Translations under genes and position numbers: made by a program
The notes under the pieces: model-generated
Database searches by the model: none
Told to the model about the DNA's origin: nothing
What the model saw: the letters and a program-made list of their open reading frames with translations, nothing else
Part shown: positions 33,330 to 45,544 of the stretch, piece by piece
Layout of the letters: each line of letters begins with the position of its first letter
Position numbering within the stretch: the first letter of the stretch is position 1
Assembly (NCBI GenBank): GCA_008973525.1
Contig: WACJ01000061.1
Coordinates: 1,214,853 to 1,278,852 of the forward strand
From: Stenopsyche tienmushanensis
Taxonomy: Eukaryota; Arthropoda; Insecta; Trichoptera; Stenopsychidae
Direction of reading: 5' to 3'
DNA length: 64,000 nucleotides

Positions 33330-35566
33330 ATGGCTAAATGGGGAGAAGGTGATCCTCGTTGGATCGTCGAGGATCGACCAGATGCCACCAACGTCAACAA
33401 CTGGCATTGGACGGAGAAAAATGCAGCCCCCTGGTCCAAAGATCGCCTCAAAGAGCTTCTCGTCGGGCTCGACATCTCCGATGATCAATTTATGTGCAAA
33501 ATTAGCGAATTAGAAAAAGTCAAGGGCGAAGCGTCCGCCAACAATCGGAAAGGAAAGCTGATATTCTTCTATGAATGGGATCTTGAACTTAACTGGGAGG
33601 GGAAGATCCGTGGTAAAGAAACTGGTGTCAGTGGAAAAATCGAGATACCCAACCTTTCTGAAGAAAACTCCATAGATGACATTGAAGTAAGAATCTGACT
33701 GTAAAAAATACTTATTTTTTTAACCCTATAAAAAAGCTCTGATCATCCATAACGCATTTGTTCTAAGCTTCTTCCCTCCAGTTGCCTATGACTAGTCATG
33801 GTTCATGTTTCACTCTCGTAAACCACTAACGTCTTATCAATGTATTATAAATTTTTATTTTAGTTTTCTTCGATATTGTTCCCTAATATATTTTTAGACC
33901 ATAGTAGCACCAATTGCCATGTTGAATCCTAGAGGTTATTTCATTATTCATTAAGATCTTCTCTGTGTGGATATATCCTAGGTATTTAAACTTCTGGAAT
34001 ATTTGAGAGAAATGCAACCTTCAGTATTCATCCTTGAAACTGTTATGAATTTATTTTTTTCATAATTAATAGTCATTCCAAAAGCAACATTAGTCCCATC
34101 GGCAGACATAAAACTAACATAGCCTGTCGATTACCTTGATTTATTCATGATGTCTATGCCGTCCACAAAGTTTAAATACACTAACTTTCCATGGTTCTGT
34201 ATGTCCCAATCTGCCAGTATCTCTCATAATTACTTCCCGAGACAATGTTAAAATATAGTGTGAGGAGATTATCCCTCTGTCTGACTACCGTCTTCATCTC
34301 AAAAGGTTCCGACAGGGCATGCACATCTTTAACATCCTTATTATCTTATCTAGAATTCCCATCTTCAACATCCTATAAAGGGCGACAGTTTAAAAAAGAA
34401 TATGATTTTAATCATATTCCTATTTTGACTTACAAACTAAACGATTTATTGCCACGCTTGCCTACCCGGCAAAGAGCTTTAACAACCAATTATACAGCCA
34501 ACTTTATTTTGCACTAAAATATTTATAGCGAAACCTTTGATACATGCAATAAAATCATGTTAAACCTATCGACTATATGCGTCTTTTTTCTCATGTATAT
34601 TTTAAAGCGAACGAGTTGAATTAAGTGCTCATGAATTATTAACACGTGTACATAGACTGAATTGCTTGAATTGTAAATTTCCTCATTATTAAAATACACG
34701 CTCAAAAATGCTGTACTTTCTTGTTTCAGATAACCGTAACGCTAAAAGATACCTCAGATGACGCCATGCTGGTCAAGGAGTTCATGCATAAAGTCGGTCG
34801 CAATATCATAAGAGCCCAACTCGGCCTATATATAAGCTCTCTACGAGAAGAATTCTCCAAAGGAATGATACTGCCCAGGAAAGACGGAACGAGCGAACTT
34901 AAACCGGACACAGTATCGAACATAACGAGTGGTTTCAATAAAAAGATAGAAGTGTCCGCGCCTATTTCAACGGAACCAATTGTAGGCACTGCCATCACCT
35001 CCGAAGTTGAAACCATTCAATTGAAACAAACTTTCCAATGCAGGGCGCAAGAACTGTATGATGCTTTAACGAAAGTTGAAATGGTGATGGCTTTTACGAG
35101 AGGGGCCGTCACGTTAGAACCGGTGAAGAATGGGAAATTTGTTTTATTTGGTGGTAATATTTCCGGAGAATTTGTAAAGCTTACACCTGGAAAACAAATA
35201 ATACAGAAATGGCGATATAAGAGATGGCCCGCGTCACATTTTTCCACAGTTACTATTGCTATAAAGGAAGAGGTGAGTTATATTAATAATTAGGTAGTAA
35301 TAACACATTTATTTATATATTTATCTAGCAATAAAATATTATCAATTATTAAACTCTTAACACGCCCAATGAAATAAAAATATAATTTAATAGGATATGT
35401 AACAATCGAATAATTGTGTATTAATATTTTGCAGTCTGACCATACATCACTTTTGTTGAGACAAGTCGGAATACCGAAAGGCGACGTAGAAATGACGAAG
35501 CAGAATTGGGAACGCTATTACTTTGAAAGTATTAAGAGAACATTTGGCTTTGGAACATTCTTTTGA
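33330..35566 (+). CDS. AHSA1: activator of Hsp90 ATPase (AHSA1)
   Basis: Three exons (33330-33686, 34730-35272, 35435-35566), all introns in phase 0, encode 343 residues (human about 338). The N-terminal Aha1_N domain (about residues 10-160) starts MAKWGEGDPRWIVEDRPDA and carries the hallmark NVNNWHW at 21-27 and an RKGKLIFFYEW block, which contact and remodel the Hsp90 middle and N domains. The C-terminal AHSA1 (START-like) domain (about 220-335) contains ELYDALT, GNISGEFVKLTPGK and KWRYKRWP, and the protein ends WERYYFESIKRTFGFG. It stimulates the Hsp90 ATPase cycle in the cytosol. The frame is open upstream to 33195, but the 33330 start matches the family exactly. A poly(A) signal follows the stop. 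The first intron contains an RTE-like retroelement relic. Confidence 0.95.
33890..34330 (-). pseudogene. non-LTR retrotransposon reverse transcriptase relic
   Basis: Read on the minus strand inside AHSA1 intron 1, broken frames give GDNLLTLYFNIVS (compare the QGDNLSPLLFNI block), then LNFVDGIDIM at the position of the YADDIDI catalytic motif with the second Asp region altered, then TINYEKNKFITVSR and FKYLGYIHTEKI at the positions of NxxKTK and FKYLG. This order is typical of RTE/BovB- or Jockey-like reverse transcriptases. Many stops; dead. Confidence 0.65.
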
Positions 35567-35568
35567 TT

Positions 35569-35576
35569 CAATAAAT
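35569..35576 (+). terminator. AHSA1 polyadenylation signal
   Basis: TTCAATAAATG begins two bases after the stop codon and supplies an AATAAA hexamer. Further AATAAA words at about 35954 and 36159 may serve longer 3' UTR forms. Confidence 0.5.
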
Positions 35577-36980
35577 GAAAATTCGCAATCATATTCATAG
35601 ATAATCATACACTGTCTAGTGTCGTCTTCATACTGCAAAAGCTGTTTTAGTTTTATTATTTATGTAATTTTTAAGATCCATGCTATATCGAATATTGTTT
35701 AGCTTGCTTGTTACATTGATATTCAATATCAATTCCCTCCTTAGTGATAATTTTAAATGTTTTGTATTAACTCGTGAAGAGGCTGAAATGTCAACATACT
35801 GTGAACTTATATGCGTGTATTTATGTAGACGTCACAAATTTTACATTTTATAGTAAAAAGTGAAAATTAAAACTTGTACACATTGTCGTAGCACAATATT
35901 TTTTACTATACATACAGATTTTAAATTTCATTTGATTGAATCAAATCGATATTAAATAAAGTCCCACGTTTTCCATAATAAAAATTAATATTCCATAATA
36001 TTTTATGCATTACTGGTATATTATTAACAATATGATTGCATTATAATGTAACAACGGAGGAACGTTTTAATGTTTGTTCTCGTTATTTCTTCTTATATAT
36101 TAACGAACACTATCGCGTCGATGATTATGTTAATTTTTTGTATTTAGTTTTTGCTATCTAATAAAAGAATTGTAGAGAAGAGGGACATTGCTTCATGCAA
36201 CAATGAATATTTTCTATGTTAGAAAAAATATTGTATTACATTTAGTTTTAATACTTACAACAAATGAAAATATACACTTCTTTTCAGGATGCATTACGGA
36301 TACACTTACTGTTTCTAAAGGTCGACATATATCTAGATGGCATAATTATTATCTTTGAAGCCTAGTAATAAATAACATGTACATTAATACGAGTGTATAA
36401 TTGTTTAAAAAGTAATATTTGCTCACGTTTAACGAGTTAGGTGTGTATATTTTCATGGCTTTGCAACATTTATTCTATTTAAAGTGGTACATTGTGATTG
36501 ATGAATCATACCTTTTTAATATGAATAAAAATTGAACGAAAAAATGTCTTCTTTTTTATAACTAACCCTTCAACTGATAAGAATGTAAAATATTGCATAA
36601 ACGTGATATCAATCAGTGTTATCGCTCAGTTCGGGCCACTATTGATTTGCAGATGTATTTTATGATTTTAGATTGTGGGAAGATAATTGCAATTATAGTT
36701 TGTGAAATTAAGAAAACTGCTTTGAAAGAAAAAATTTAAACCCATATCACTGGTTCAATAAGAAATAATTCAATGAATTAAGAAGTTTTTATCGAAATAA
36801 ACACTAAATTCAAATAATAAAAGGCATTATAATAAACAGAAAAGTAAGAAATAATTTTATTTTTATTTTTAGTGATATTCCCCAAATCTGTGCATGATTT
36901 TGTTCTTTTAATATTCCCAGTGCGCTTAATGTCACTTTTTCAAGTGCTACTCTTTGTGTTTATTTATGATTTTGGTTATA
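35577..36980. other. AHSA1 3' flank
   Basis: AT-rich, no coding sequence. Probably includes alternative 3' UTR ends of AHSA1. Confidence 0.45.
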
Positions 36981-37190
36981 TGGTAACTTCTAGAACCTAC
37001 TGGAACATATCTTCTGTGTTAATCAGGTTGTTACTGTATTTAACTTTTTTTTCTTGCATTACTATGTGTATTTATTTATCACAATATAAAAAGTGTTTTG
37101 TTCCTTTTTTATAAACATCTTAGACTCAACATATAGGATTTTTGTTACATGGTAACTTCTAGAACCTATTGGAATATATCTTCCATTAAT
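36970..37190. repeat. short duplication carrying two heat-shock-element-like sites
   Basis: A block of about 45 bp, GGTTATATGGTAACTTCTAG plus AACCTACTGGAACATATCTTC, occurs at about 36972-37014 and, slightly diverged, at 37141-37183. Each copy contains cTTCT aGAAC cTAyT gGAAy, a four-unit array with three matching units of the heat shock element pattern (36987-37006 and 37156-37175). Confidence 0.55.
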
Positions 37191-37212
37191 TGAAGTGCTT
37201 TCATATATTTTT

Positions 37213-37604
37213 AATTATGCTAAAAAAAGGGTATACGATCGATGGTTGTAGTGCTTTATTTACCTTTGCAACTCTCAGACCAATATGCGCCAATATAGTG
37301 CTTACTCTAAACGTCTCGCATTACAAATTGCATACGTAAATAATATTTTTACTATACCTATGTTATTACCATCACGGTAAACAATAAGTTGACAAAGTTT
37401 TATTGCAATTAGATCAACGGTATGGCAGCGCATTAAATATGGACAAACAAACATCGATATTTATATATTAGACTGTGCCTATGTTACTTTCGTAATCCTT
37501 AGCAATAAGTGGACGAAGTTTTAACGCAATTTAATGAACGGTATGGCAGCGCATTACATACGAACAAACAGATATTCATTTTTATACAAAATGGATATAT
37601 TAGA
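37213..37604 (-). mobile_element. Helitron-like element, minus orientation
   Basis: From the high end it reads TCTAATATATCC, a module 1 (CGCTGCCATACCGTTCATTA), then TCTAATATATAAATATCG at about 37474 for module 2, then the internal region shared with 24192 (GCATATTGGTCTGAGAGTTG-like). The 3' CTAGT end is missing. It lies directly downstream of OBP-A. Confidence 0.65.
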
Positions 37605-37767
37605 CTATTTTCCAATACCATTTTACTTCTTCAGCATCATATGAATTACACTTTATTATACAAAATTGAATTAAAAAATGAGTTATTTTACATTGATAAT
37701 TTATTCAGCAATTAGAACATTTATTAGTAAACAATTAGAAATATATTTTCAGTTATGGTGATCGAAC

Positions 37768-38584
37768 CTAACCCAAATATGTTGGCTTAGGACAGTTTTG
37801 GAAGTGAGCTTTTAATTGATTGCATGCATCATTGCTCGATAGAAAAACATTCGCTGGACAGTTCTGTATTAAAAAATAAAACATGATCATCGAACATTTT
37901 CTTAAAATGTGTATTATTAGTATATATATATTTGACTTACTATGAACATATTATGCTTGAAACACCCCATGTACTGTTTTGGTTCACATTCAACTGAAAC
38001 ATTAATTTCAGTATTGCATGTTTGTACGGCTTTGTTAATGGCGGAGAGCCAATCACCTGAATACTGAGTATCCATATACGTTTTAAAAGCACTGCGATTT
38101 ATTTTATCCCCAGTCAACAAATTGTTTTTTCTTAAAATGCATTGAACAGCTTCGCACTAAAACATAAATTAACAAATTTTATTTCAAATTGAGCTTTTTA
38201 AAACAAAATATCTTTTATTAGCATTACAGATGGTGGTCCTTTGCGGCCTCCCGGTCCTTTATTAGCAATTTCAACTGGAAGACCACATTCTACAGCTAAT
38301 TCCGCCGTCATAAAACGTGGTAACGAGGCACAGCAATCTATTGGATGCTAAAAAATGTATATCAATCAATATACGTTATATTATAAATACTATCAGCTTA
38401 TAAAAATACATACCTTGCCATAACGAGGACGCCCAGAGCAATCTTGACCATAGACGTTGCTCATCTGGTATGGATGAAGCAAATAATTGATTTTTAATTC
38501 ATTGTTTAAGTAATGTTTTTATTAAATATTTAAAATAAACATATTTACCAAGCCCAAAGCAAATATGATCCAAAATGCCCACAT
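37768..38584 (-). CDS. OBP-A, Plus-C-like odorant-binding protein
   Basis: Five exons in transcription order (38549-38584, 38414-38464, 38228-38347, 37941-38156, 37768-37863), all introns phase 0, encode 172 residues. The signal peptide is MWAFWIIFALGL plus MSNVYG, with cleavage likely just before QDCSG. The mature protein has 12 cysteines: DC, DCC, EC, CEAVQC, TC, ECEPKQYMGC, NCP, AC, NC. The Pro after cysteine 10 and the C-x8-CP, x11, x9 spacings mark the Plus-C class; the cysteine 8-9 gap is 7. Such proteins are secreted into sensillar lymph or haemolymph and bind small hydrophobic molecules; the ligand is unknown. The exon 3/4 linker is Gly/Pro-rich (GPGGRKGPPS). Closest in the cluster is OBP-D (shared AFKTYM, HNMFI). 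Confidence 0.9.
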
Positions 38585-38626
38585 GTTTGCAAAAGTTTTT
38601 GATACTGACGCGTTAAAGTTGATCAT

Positions 38627-38637
38627 CCTTTTATATA
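38627..38637 (-). promoter_or_regulatory. TATA box of OBP-A
   Basis: TATATAAAAGG on the minus strand, 43-53 bp upstream of the ATG, implying a very short 5' UTR. The same arrangement precedes all seven OBP genes. Confidence 0.65.
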
Positions 38638-38639
38638 GC

Positions 38640-39150
38640 GTATGAAAATTTAACTATTGTTGTAAAATGAATACATTTTGCGTAGTTCTCTAAATCATTT
38701 TGTATTGAGGAAGTTTATTATGAATCTATTGTAATGTTTATTCAATTCACTAAAAGTGTTCATCGTTTAGACGATTACATACACGAATCAAATAGTACAA
38801 ATTCTACGATTATTCCGATATGATTTATTAAATATATGTAGCTTTATTGTCAATAATGATTTTATATGTATCTTATAATATTAAAAGTCTTTTATCTTTT
38901 TACTATTTCACAATATTTCCATTATCGTCGCAATAATAACTTTTTATTGAAATTTTCACAGAATTGAACCGGTGGTTGAACTATTCATTGGTACATTTCC
39001 TGCATCCAAAATATTAATATTCAACAAAGAGATGATCTATTGTTGTGATTTTAGAGCAATAGTGATTGAATAAAAATGAAATATTTCATATGTGCTTAAT
39101 GAAAATAATATAAATGTTTTTTTTTCACAGACTTAAGAATAATTGCCTAT
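38640..39150. other. intergenic AT-rich spacer
   Basis: Upstream region of OBP-A. No gene or recognisable repeat; presumably contains cis-regulatory sequence. Confidence 0.4.
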
Positions 39151-39480
39151 TAGAATACATTTTATGTATTACAAGATTAGAGAGCAGCATATTATCAGTT
39201 GTTGCAGAGTGATGCAACGAAGGAACACAGACGTCGTGTGTAATAGAGTGATTTATTTAAAATAATATAATAAAGAATGTTATATGTAAGAAATTAAAAC
39301 GAGGAAATTTTGTATGGAAGGAAGTAGGACGAGGAATGTTTTATGGAAGTCTCCTAGTTAAGTTGTTAATATCTCTCATTATATTCCTTAGTTTGTTTGT
39401 TCATTATAACAAAATTCAATAAAATCTAGTTAAATTTGAATGTTTATTAGCATATAATAATGTATTCAGAAGTATTCTTT
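39150..39480 (+). repeat. dispersed repeat R4, copy 2
   Basis: TATGTATTACAAGATTAGAG, GTTGCAGAGTGATGCAACGA, GGAACACAGACGTCG, AGTGATTTATTTAAAATA and GAGGAATGTTTTATGGAAG occur here. The first and last parts reappear inverted at 42580-42910 and the middle part at 32270 and 62095. Confidence 0.6.
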
Positions 39481-39689
39481 AAATTCATAATTAAATGCAG
39501 GATATGATTTAAATATTTGAGTTACCCGTCCAGACACACTTATATTTAATATATTTAAATATATCATCAACATAGCACAAAGTCTGCTGCAGAACTAGGG
39601 CCTCTTCAACATCCATTCATCTCAATCGTATCATACATTTACTTCCTCGTTTGCTTGATATTGAAGGTAGTGTAACTTCAGTGTTTTAT

Positions 39690-40590
39690 TTAGAATGCTC
39701 ACCCAGCGGGTCACCCGAGTGAATGTATCGAAGAGCGCTTTCGTTACTTTCTTGATGGTGATATGGTGAATTTGTAAAGGAAAGACAATGAAAAACTACT
39801 TGCGACAACCTTATTAATTTTACTGGAAAGGGTTTACTGAGTACAAAGAATTCAGCACCTTTTTTCTTCGCAAGAGTGCTGTTGAGCTAGGGTGAAGACA
39901 TATGAGACGACACAATATCATGGCGAATATGGTGGATGAGGTAGCAGTTCCCAGTTGAGTTCTCCTAATTTTTTCCTGGGTTACTTTAGTTGCATTTGGT
40001 CTGACATTATCATGATATCACACCTTTTCGGTTGATTAAATTTGTATGTTTTTCTAATAAATTTGCATTTACTCTGTCTAATTGTGAGCAGTAAACTTGT
40101 GCATTGATAGTTTCTGCTGGTTTTAGAAGCTCAAAGTGTATTAATCCACCACAATCCCACCATACGCTCAAGAAGATCTTTTTTTTTAGTCAAAAACGGT
40201 TTAAGAGTTGGTACAGTCGGTTGATTAATAGAAAGTCACTGCTTAGTTCTTTTAACAATCCGGTGAAGAAATGGATCATTAAGGTGCCTAGTTTAAAAGC
40301 GACGTGCAGTAACTTTGTCGTTGATCCCTGTTTGTCTCGGATAGATGGTGCGGAATTTAAACACCCTCTCTGTAAATTTTGCCAATCATGTGCAAGTGTC
40401 TTTGCACTGTTGACCAAGTAGCCCCGAGTTTTGACGTTATTTCTGCCACACGTTGATCTGAATCCACTAGCGTTTTCAACATTTCGGTATAGAATTCAAA
40501 TCTTTTTAGTTGTCTCTGTTACGTTACAACCCACTTTAAAGTGGAAGAGCATAAGATGTGTTCTTCTGACGGCTGCGTGTCTGCCATGAT
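39690..40590 (-). pseudogene. mariner-like transposase relic (SETMAR-like lineage)
   Basis: The minus strand from 40590 down reads KLGATWSTVQRHLHMIGKI (helix-turn-helix and linker), then a catalytic block IFLSVWWDCGGLIHFELLKP corresponding to VWWDxxGxxxxELL after the first Asp, then INAQVYCSQLDRVNANLLEK and NLINRKGV, and in another frame YHDNVRPN at the HDNARPH position of the second Asp. Stops and frameshifts are frequent, so it is inactive. The motif order and WWDxxG wording fit the mariner branch that gave rise to SETMAR. Confidence 0.8.
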
Positions 40591-40599
40591 TTAAATAAT

Positions 40600-41470
40600 A
40601 AGTTTACTTTTATCTGTTGATGAATAAATGCGGTTTAGAGTCTATTTAATAAGATACAACCAAATACACAACTCTCCAGTTGATGGGTCTCACCATAAAT
40701 GTTTACTTAAGTTCAACTTAAATAGCATAAATCAACTTTATATCACTAATTTTGCTTACTAATGTCTCTTCTTTGTTTATTTTCTACTTGAGTTATAGTT
40801 GTGCAACCATTAGGAGTATGATACTCCGCTTTGCTGATGCAAATTTAAATTGACACCCTGGTTTATGTTACTCTGTTCATCATCATTTGAATTCCTATGT
40901 GCTATTATATGCCGTTCCGCCTCCATTGATCCTTTAATCTTTCTATGTATATTTAATGTGTATATATTTAATGTATATGAAAAGCTTAAAAAATGCATCC
41001 TCCTTAGACTAGGTCCTAGCATTTCATTCAGATCCTTACATTCCATAATTTTATTCCCTCTATTTGCCTTTTGCAACAACATTTGGACATTGGATCACTG
41101 TCGTTATTGTGTATTTCTTGTAAAACAAACTAAAGTAAATATTATTGTGACGATAACTGCACTTTCATTTGAAGAACTACTAACAAACAACAAACATTTT
41201 TGACTTTAAAATACACCTATTTATTATAAAATCTTATTAGTTTATCACAAGTATTCCTTTCAATATTCGGCTTTAATTTTTGTTAACACTTTAGAAATGT
41301 TTGTTTTTATATTATATCGTTCTGAAAATGAATTACATGCATTGACTGTTTCAAAATAAAAATGTCCAAGTATATTAATATAAGATAAATTTATTTTTCA
41401 GAAGTTCAAGTAATTTTTGGTGCTGGATTTAATAAAGTGATCTCCGTTGGTATTATTGCAGATGTATTGC
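40600..41470. other. intergenic spacer, OBP-B 3' side
   Basis: No gene. A minus-strand AATAAA lies at about 41391-41396 (plus TTTATT) and probably serves OBP-B. Overlapping short frames at 40810-41203 lack domains. Confidence 0.45.
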
Positions 41471-42270
41471 TTAAGACATTGGTCCATTAGGTTTTGGGCA
41501 GTTTTGAATGTGAGATTTTAGACTATTGCATGGATCGCTTGCTTGAAAAGATGGGCAGCTCTGGAAGAATAAATTATTGCAAATTATTAAATGCAAATTA
41601 AATATATTAATTATTGAAAAACAATTGCCTACCAGGAACAGTTTGTCTTTAATGCATCCCATGTATTGTCTTGGCTCGCAATCAGTAACGGATGCACTAA
41701 TTTCATTATTGCAGGCTTGCGTAGCTCTCTCAACAATTGGTAACCATTCACTCGAAGACTTTGAATCCAAAAGGGTTTTGAAAGCACTGCGATTTACTTT
41801 GTCACCAGTTAACAAGTTATTCTTTCTCAACGCGCATTGCATTGCTTCGCACTGAAAAATTGAGGTGACGTCATTCTTTTTTTAAATTTACCTATTGTAT
41901 TTATAATAGAATTTTGATAGAGTTTACAGATGGTGGTCCGGGAGGTTTTCCTTCTCCAGGAATAGGAAGACCACATTCAGCAGCTAGTTCACGAGTCATA
42001 ACGCACGGCATGTTAGGGCAACATTGCATTGGGCGCTTGAAAAAATATATGTTTTGTTAGAATTCTGAATATTTATTTAAAATATAACATCAATACATGT
42101 TGTGCTAACATACCACACCATAACGTGGAGGTCCAGAGCAATCCTGACACCAGACACTGCTCCCCTGATTCAAAAAATATTAATTTTCAATCTCAAGCAA
42201 ATATATTCATCCCTTTATAACAAAAAATATTTACCAAAGCCAAGATAAATGCAACCGAAAATGTCCACAT
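41471..42270 (-). CDS. OBP-B, Plus-C-like odorant-binding protein
   Basis: Five exons (42235-42270, 42114-42164, 41928-42035, 41633-41851, 41471-41560), all phase 0, encode 167 residues. The signal peptide begins MWTFSVAFILAL. The 12 Plus-C cysteines are present (DC, QCC, EC, CEAMQC, AC, DCEPRQYMGC, SCP, PC, NC), plus two extra: one just before QDCSG at the likely cleavage site (WCQDC) and one in NMPC. OBP-C has the same two extras. The linker is Gly/Pro-rich (GEGKPPGPPS). The protein is secreted and probably carries small hydrophobic ligands; the ligand is unknown. B and C share SKSS(S/A)EWLP, SASVTDCEP and HIQNCPKPNGPM, making them sisters. Confidence 0.9.
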
Positions 42271-42320
42271 GTTTGTAGTAACTCACAAACTGTTGATTCT
42301 GATCAGAAAAGTCCGATCGT

Positions 42321-42331
42321 TCTTTTATATA
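42321..42331 (-). promoter_or_regulatory. TATA box of OBP-B
   Basis: TATATAAAAGA on the minus strand about 52-61 bp upstream of the ATG. Confidence 0.65.
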
Positions 42332-42579
42332 CCAGTTGAGTATTATGACATTGAATTATTTTGGCATATTCATTTATATAATTTTGGAAAATTGTGATCC
42401 AACTGTTACAGGATTAGTTACATTTTCTAATTTCTATAGAAATCATACATTCATGGAAATGTATTATTCTTTGATGTATTTATACAATATGAGCACTGCT
42501 GTAATTTATTAGTTCAAGGGCAATTCAACAATGTATTATTTAGCTTTTGTATTTTGGCTGGCGATTATTTACATAAAAA

Positions 42580-42910
42580 TTCAAATATAACATCTTATTT
42601 ATTTAAGCGTTCTAATTTTTATGTCCTAATATTAATTTCAAAAGGTAGCATTGTACCACTGTTGTTATCTAAATTTAAAACTTATATATTCTTTCATCGA
42701 CCAAACAAATGTTCCATCAAAAACATATTTCTAGTCCTAATTCCTTCCATACAACATTTCCTTATCTTAATTCCTTATATATAAAACATTATCTATCGTA
42801 ATAATGATAACCCTTTGAGAACATTCTTCATGTGTATTATATATTTATATTATTTTAACATTTAACATATACAGCTCTCTAATCCCGTAATACATAAAAT
42901 ATAGACTACA
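42580..42910 (-). repeat. dispersed repeat R4, copy 3, inverted
   Basis: The reverse complement contains TATTTTATGTATTACGGGAT, TAGAGAGCTG, AAGGAATTAAGATAAGGAAA and TTGTATGGAAGGAATTAGGA, matching 39150-39350 in order. Together with 39150 it forms a diverged inverted pair around OBP-B. Confidence 0.55.
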
Positions 42911-43635
42911 GGGCCTTATCGATTGTCTTCCATTTGTCTTGATTTATAAAATTTTGATGATAGATTATGCTTCCTATATTAAATTAGCAGTTTGTATAGT
43001 CAAGGAGACTTCCTTGGGAGTTTGGAGCATTTCCTTGGAACAAACAGCCAAATAAATAAAAAATAATATAATATAAACATTCTTCCTTTAGCTTTCAAAT
43101 ATGCAGATCAAATTTAGTCTGAATAAGTTATTTGTTTTTATTCTCTACGTTTTATCTCTAATAATCGGCACCTTTATTAGGCGATTTTAATTTTAGATCA
43201 GACAAAAACAGGTATATCTGCAGATATATCTTGTGCCTATAATTATAAAAGCTTACATTAAAAGAAGTGTATTCTTATGATTGCTTTATAGTTAAGCTCA
43301 TATACTTATTTATTTCCATAATTATTTCTTTATATTGTATAATGTTCCTACTTTTACACAAAAGAAACATTATATTTAAATTATAATTTATTTTATTAAT
43401 CATGGATTGAATTCCATTACTGAAATAAAGACTCAGAATGTGTTTTTATCGAGTTTTAATAATATATCTAGTGTTGAATATTGAAACTACGTCAAAGTTT
43501 TGCTTTCAAATTGCATTTCAAAAGCTCTACATGCTTACAGGAAGATTTCCCTGTTGCTTTTCATCATCATCAGAACATCTATAGAATAATTATGTCATAA
43601 TTTCTTAATGGATCATAATTTATAACTATTTATCA
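42911..43635. other. gene-free AT-rich stretch
   Basis: No recognisable gene, RNA or repeat. Confidence 0.4.
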
Positions 43636-44250
43636 TACGAGGATCATCTAGAAAGTAAAATTACAGAGTTCCTGAGTTGGCGCTAGGAGTTTTCTTCGAA
43701 GTTGGTGCACCTGGCGTATAGGGAGGATCCTAACGTCCTAACGCCATTTTGTTTAGTCACAGTAAATTCTTCCGATGGAGAGGTCGTCGTGCGCTCTCGC
43801 CACTTCCCATCTGTGCGAGATCCATGCGATCATCCGTTTTTTTGACTATGCAGAACAATATCGCCGCGAATATCCATCAGAAGCTTGAGCAAGTTTATAG
43901 TAATTATGTGATTAATCGACAACGTGTCACGAATTGGGTTAGATTGTTCAGAGAAGTTGGTACGACGAGGCAAGACTGGGAGACCATCAGTGATTTCTGA
44001 CGAAGTTGTGCAAAAAATTGAGGAACAATATCTAAATGATCGCCGTTTGATGCTTGACGACCTCCACAAAGATTTTCCTGACGCTTCTCAAAGTCCCCTT
44101 GATGATATTGTGATGGAAAAATTTGGTTACAAGAAGTTGTGTGCGAGATGGGTGTCCAGAATGTTCACACTGGAGTAGTGAATTTTTGGTTTGTTTTGTA
44201 CAGGAGGGAGAAGCTTTTCTACTGTCCATTGTGACAGAGATATATTTAAT
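43636..44250 (+). pseudogene. mariner family M1, internally deleted copy
   Basis: The 5' end GAGGATCATCTAGAAAGTAA is at about 43639. Frames give MQNNIAANIHQKLEQVYSN and RVTNWVRLFREVG (first helix-turn-helix). After a frame change comes TGRPSVISDEVVQKIEEQ (the GRP linker) and LDDLHKDFPDASQSPLDDIV, then KKLCARWVSRMFT, the VPRxLT position. The catalytic half is almost entirely missing. Same family as 25583 and 31180. Confidence 0.78.
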
Positions 44251-44544
44251 ATGTAACAACCGATGGATTTTACTGTGAAAAAATTAAATGTACAAGTCCT
44301 TGATGACCACAAAATATAATTATTTGAAAATGCCATCATACAAGCATTGGTCAACATCTCATTTGATTTTCTACCCTAAAAATTTGATCAAAAATTACTA
44401 ATAAGTCCATTTGTTTAACATAAAAAATAATTTGAAGGCGAAAGAATTTTATTTATTTAAGAAAAGATAAAAATACAATCCAAAAATAGATAAATAGAAC
44501 ACTAAAAAAATCAAATATTATTTTGAAAATATGTCCAAAGTAAC

Positions 44545-44790
44545 ATTAAATCATCGAGCTGAGACACGGACTAAAACTCGAAAAATTCCCGATTTCCCGA
44601 CAAATTATTTATTTCCGTCGCTGCAGACGAATACTTATATACTATAATACTTTGATGTGATTCGTAATCATATTACGGAGGAATACAAAAATTCTGAACC
44701 CCGTATCTATTATATTTCATATCGATATTCCCATTATTAGATTCGAGGTGTAGTAAATACATCACCGGTAGGGAAAGGTTGATGTAACAA
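44545..44790 (-). repeat. dispersed repeat R3, inverted copy
   Basis: Reverse complement of 63685-63900: GAGACACGGACTAAAACTCG, ATTCCCGATTTCCCGACAAA, TTTATTTCCGTCGCTGCAGA, TTTGATGTGATTCGTAATCA and TACATCACCGGTAGGGAAAG occur here in reverse order. About 240 bp long, highly similar, no coding capacity. A partial third copy is at 11742. Confidence 0.75.
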
Positions 44791-45544
44791 TTTGAAAAAC
44801 ATATATGTATTGTATACCATAGATTAAACAGTTACTGCTCCTAGGTGTCGCCCAAGCTCGCCAATCAGTAGTTACGCCACTGTTTTCAAGCGTCCAGATT
44901 TCGGCGGGAATGTCTCGATTTAGTAGCCTTTATCGTATTGGCGAGATGTACGATTTCTGTTAGATAAACATTACAATCCAGAATTATTCGGGATTACGTT
45001 TATTAATCCCGTGATTCATGAGCACCTAAAATTGTCCGGGATCCCGGGATTGGATTCCCTAGTTGTTATCAAGGTTTGAATTTTAATTGAAAATATTAAA
45101 ACACTGTATTAATGACTAACTTGTATTTATTGATATGAAACATTTACTTGTAAAATTGATGTTTAGATTACAAATAAGGATGCCCTTTATATTAAAATAA
45201 TATATATTCAGGATACAAGCGTTGATTTCTTTGTAGCAAAGAAATACTGTCTGCAGCAACCTTTTTGTATAATTTTTGAAGATGTGGTATCATAAATTAA
45301 TGTTTTATAATCACTTTGATCAATTTTGTTCAAACTTTGTTGTTTCACCCTAATGTATATATTTTAAAGTAATAATAATGAAATGAGTGGCAGAATTTGG
45401 TTGCTGATTTTTGGCAACCCAATTGGAATAAAAAAATCTAAATATGTCAAATATGTAGATAAATTTATTATTTAGAAGTTACAATTAATTTTGGTACATG
45501 ATTCAAAAATGTTATTTCCATTGGGGTTTCTGCAGATGTATTAT
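44791..45544. other. gene-free stretch, OBP-C 3' side
   Basis: No gene. TTTATT at about 45466-45471 gives a minus-strand AATAAA for OBP-C. Confidence 0.4.
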
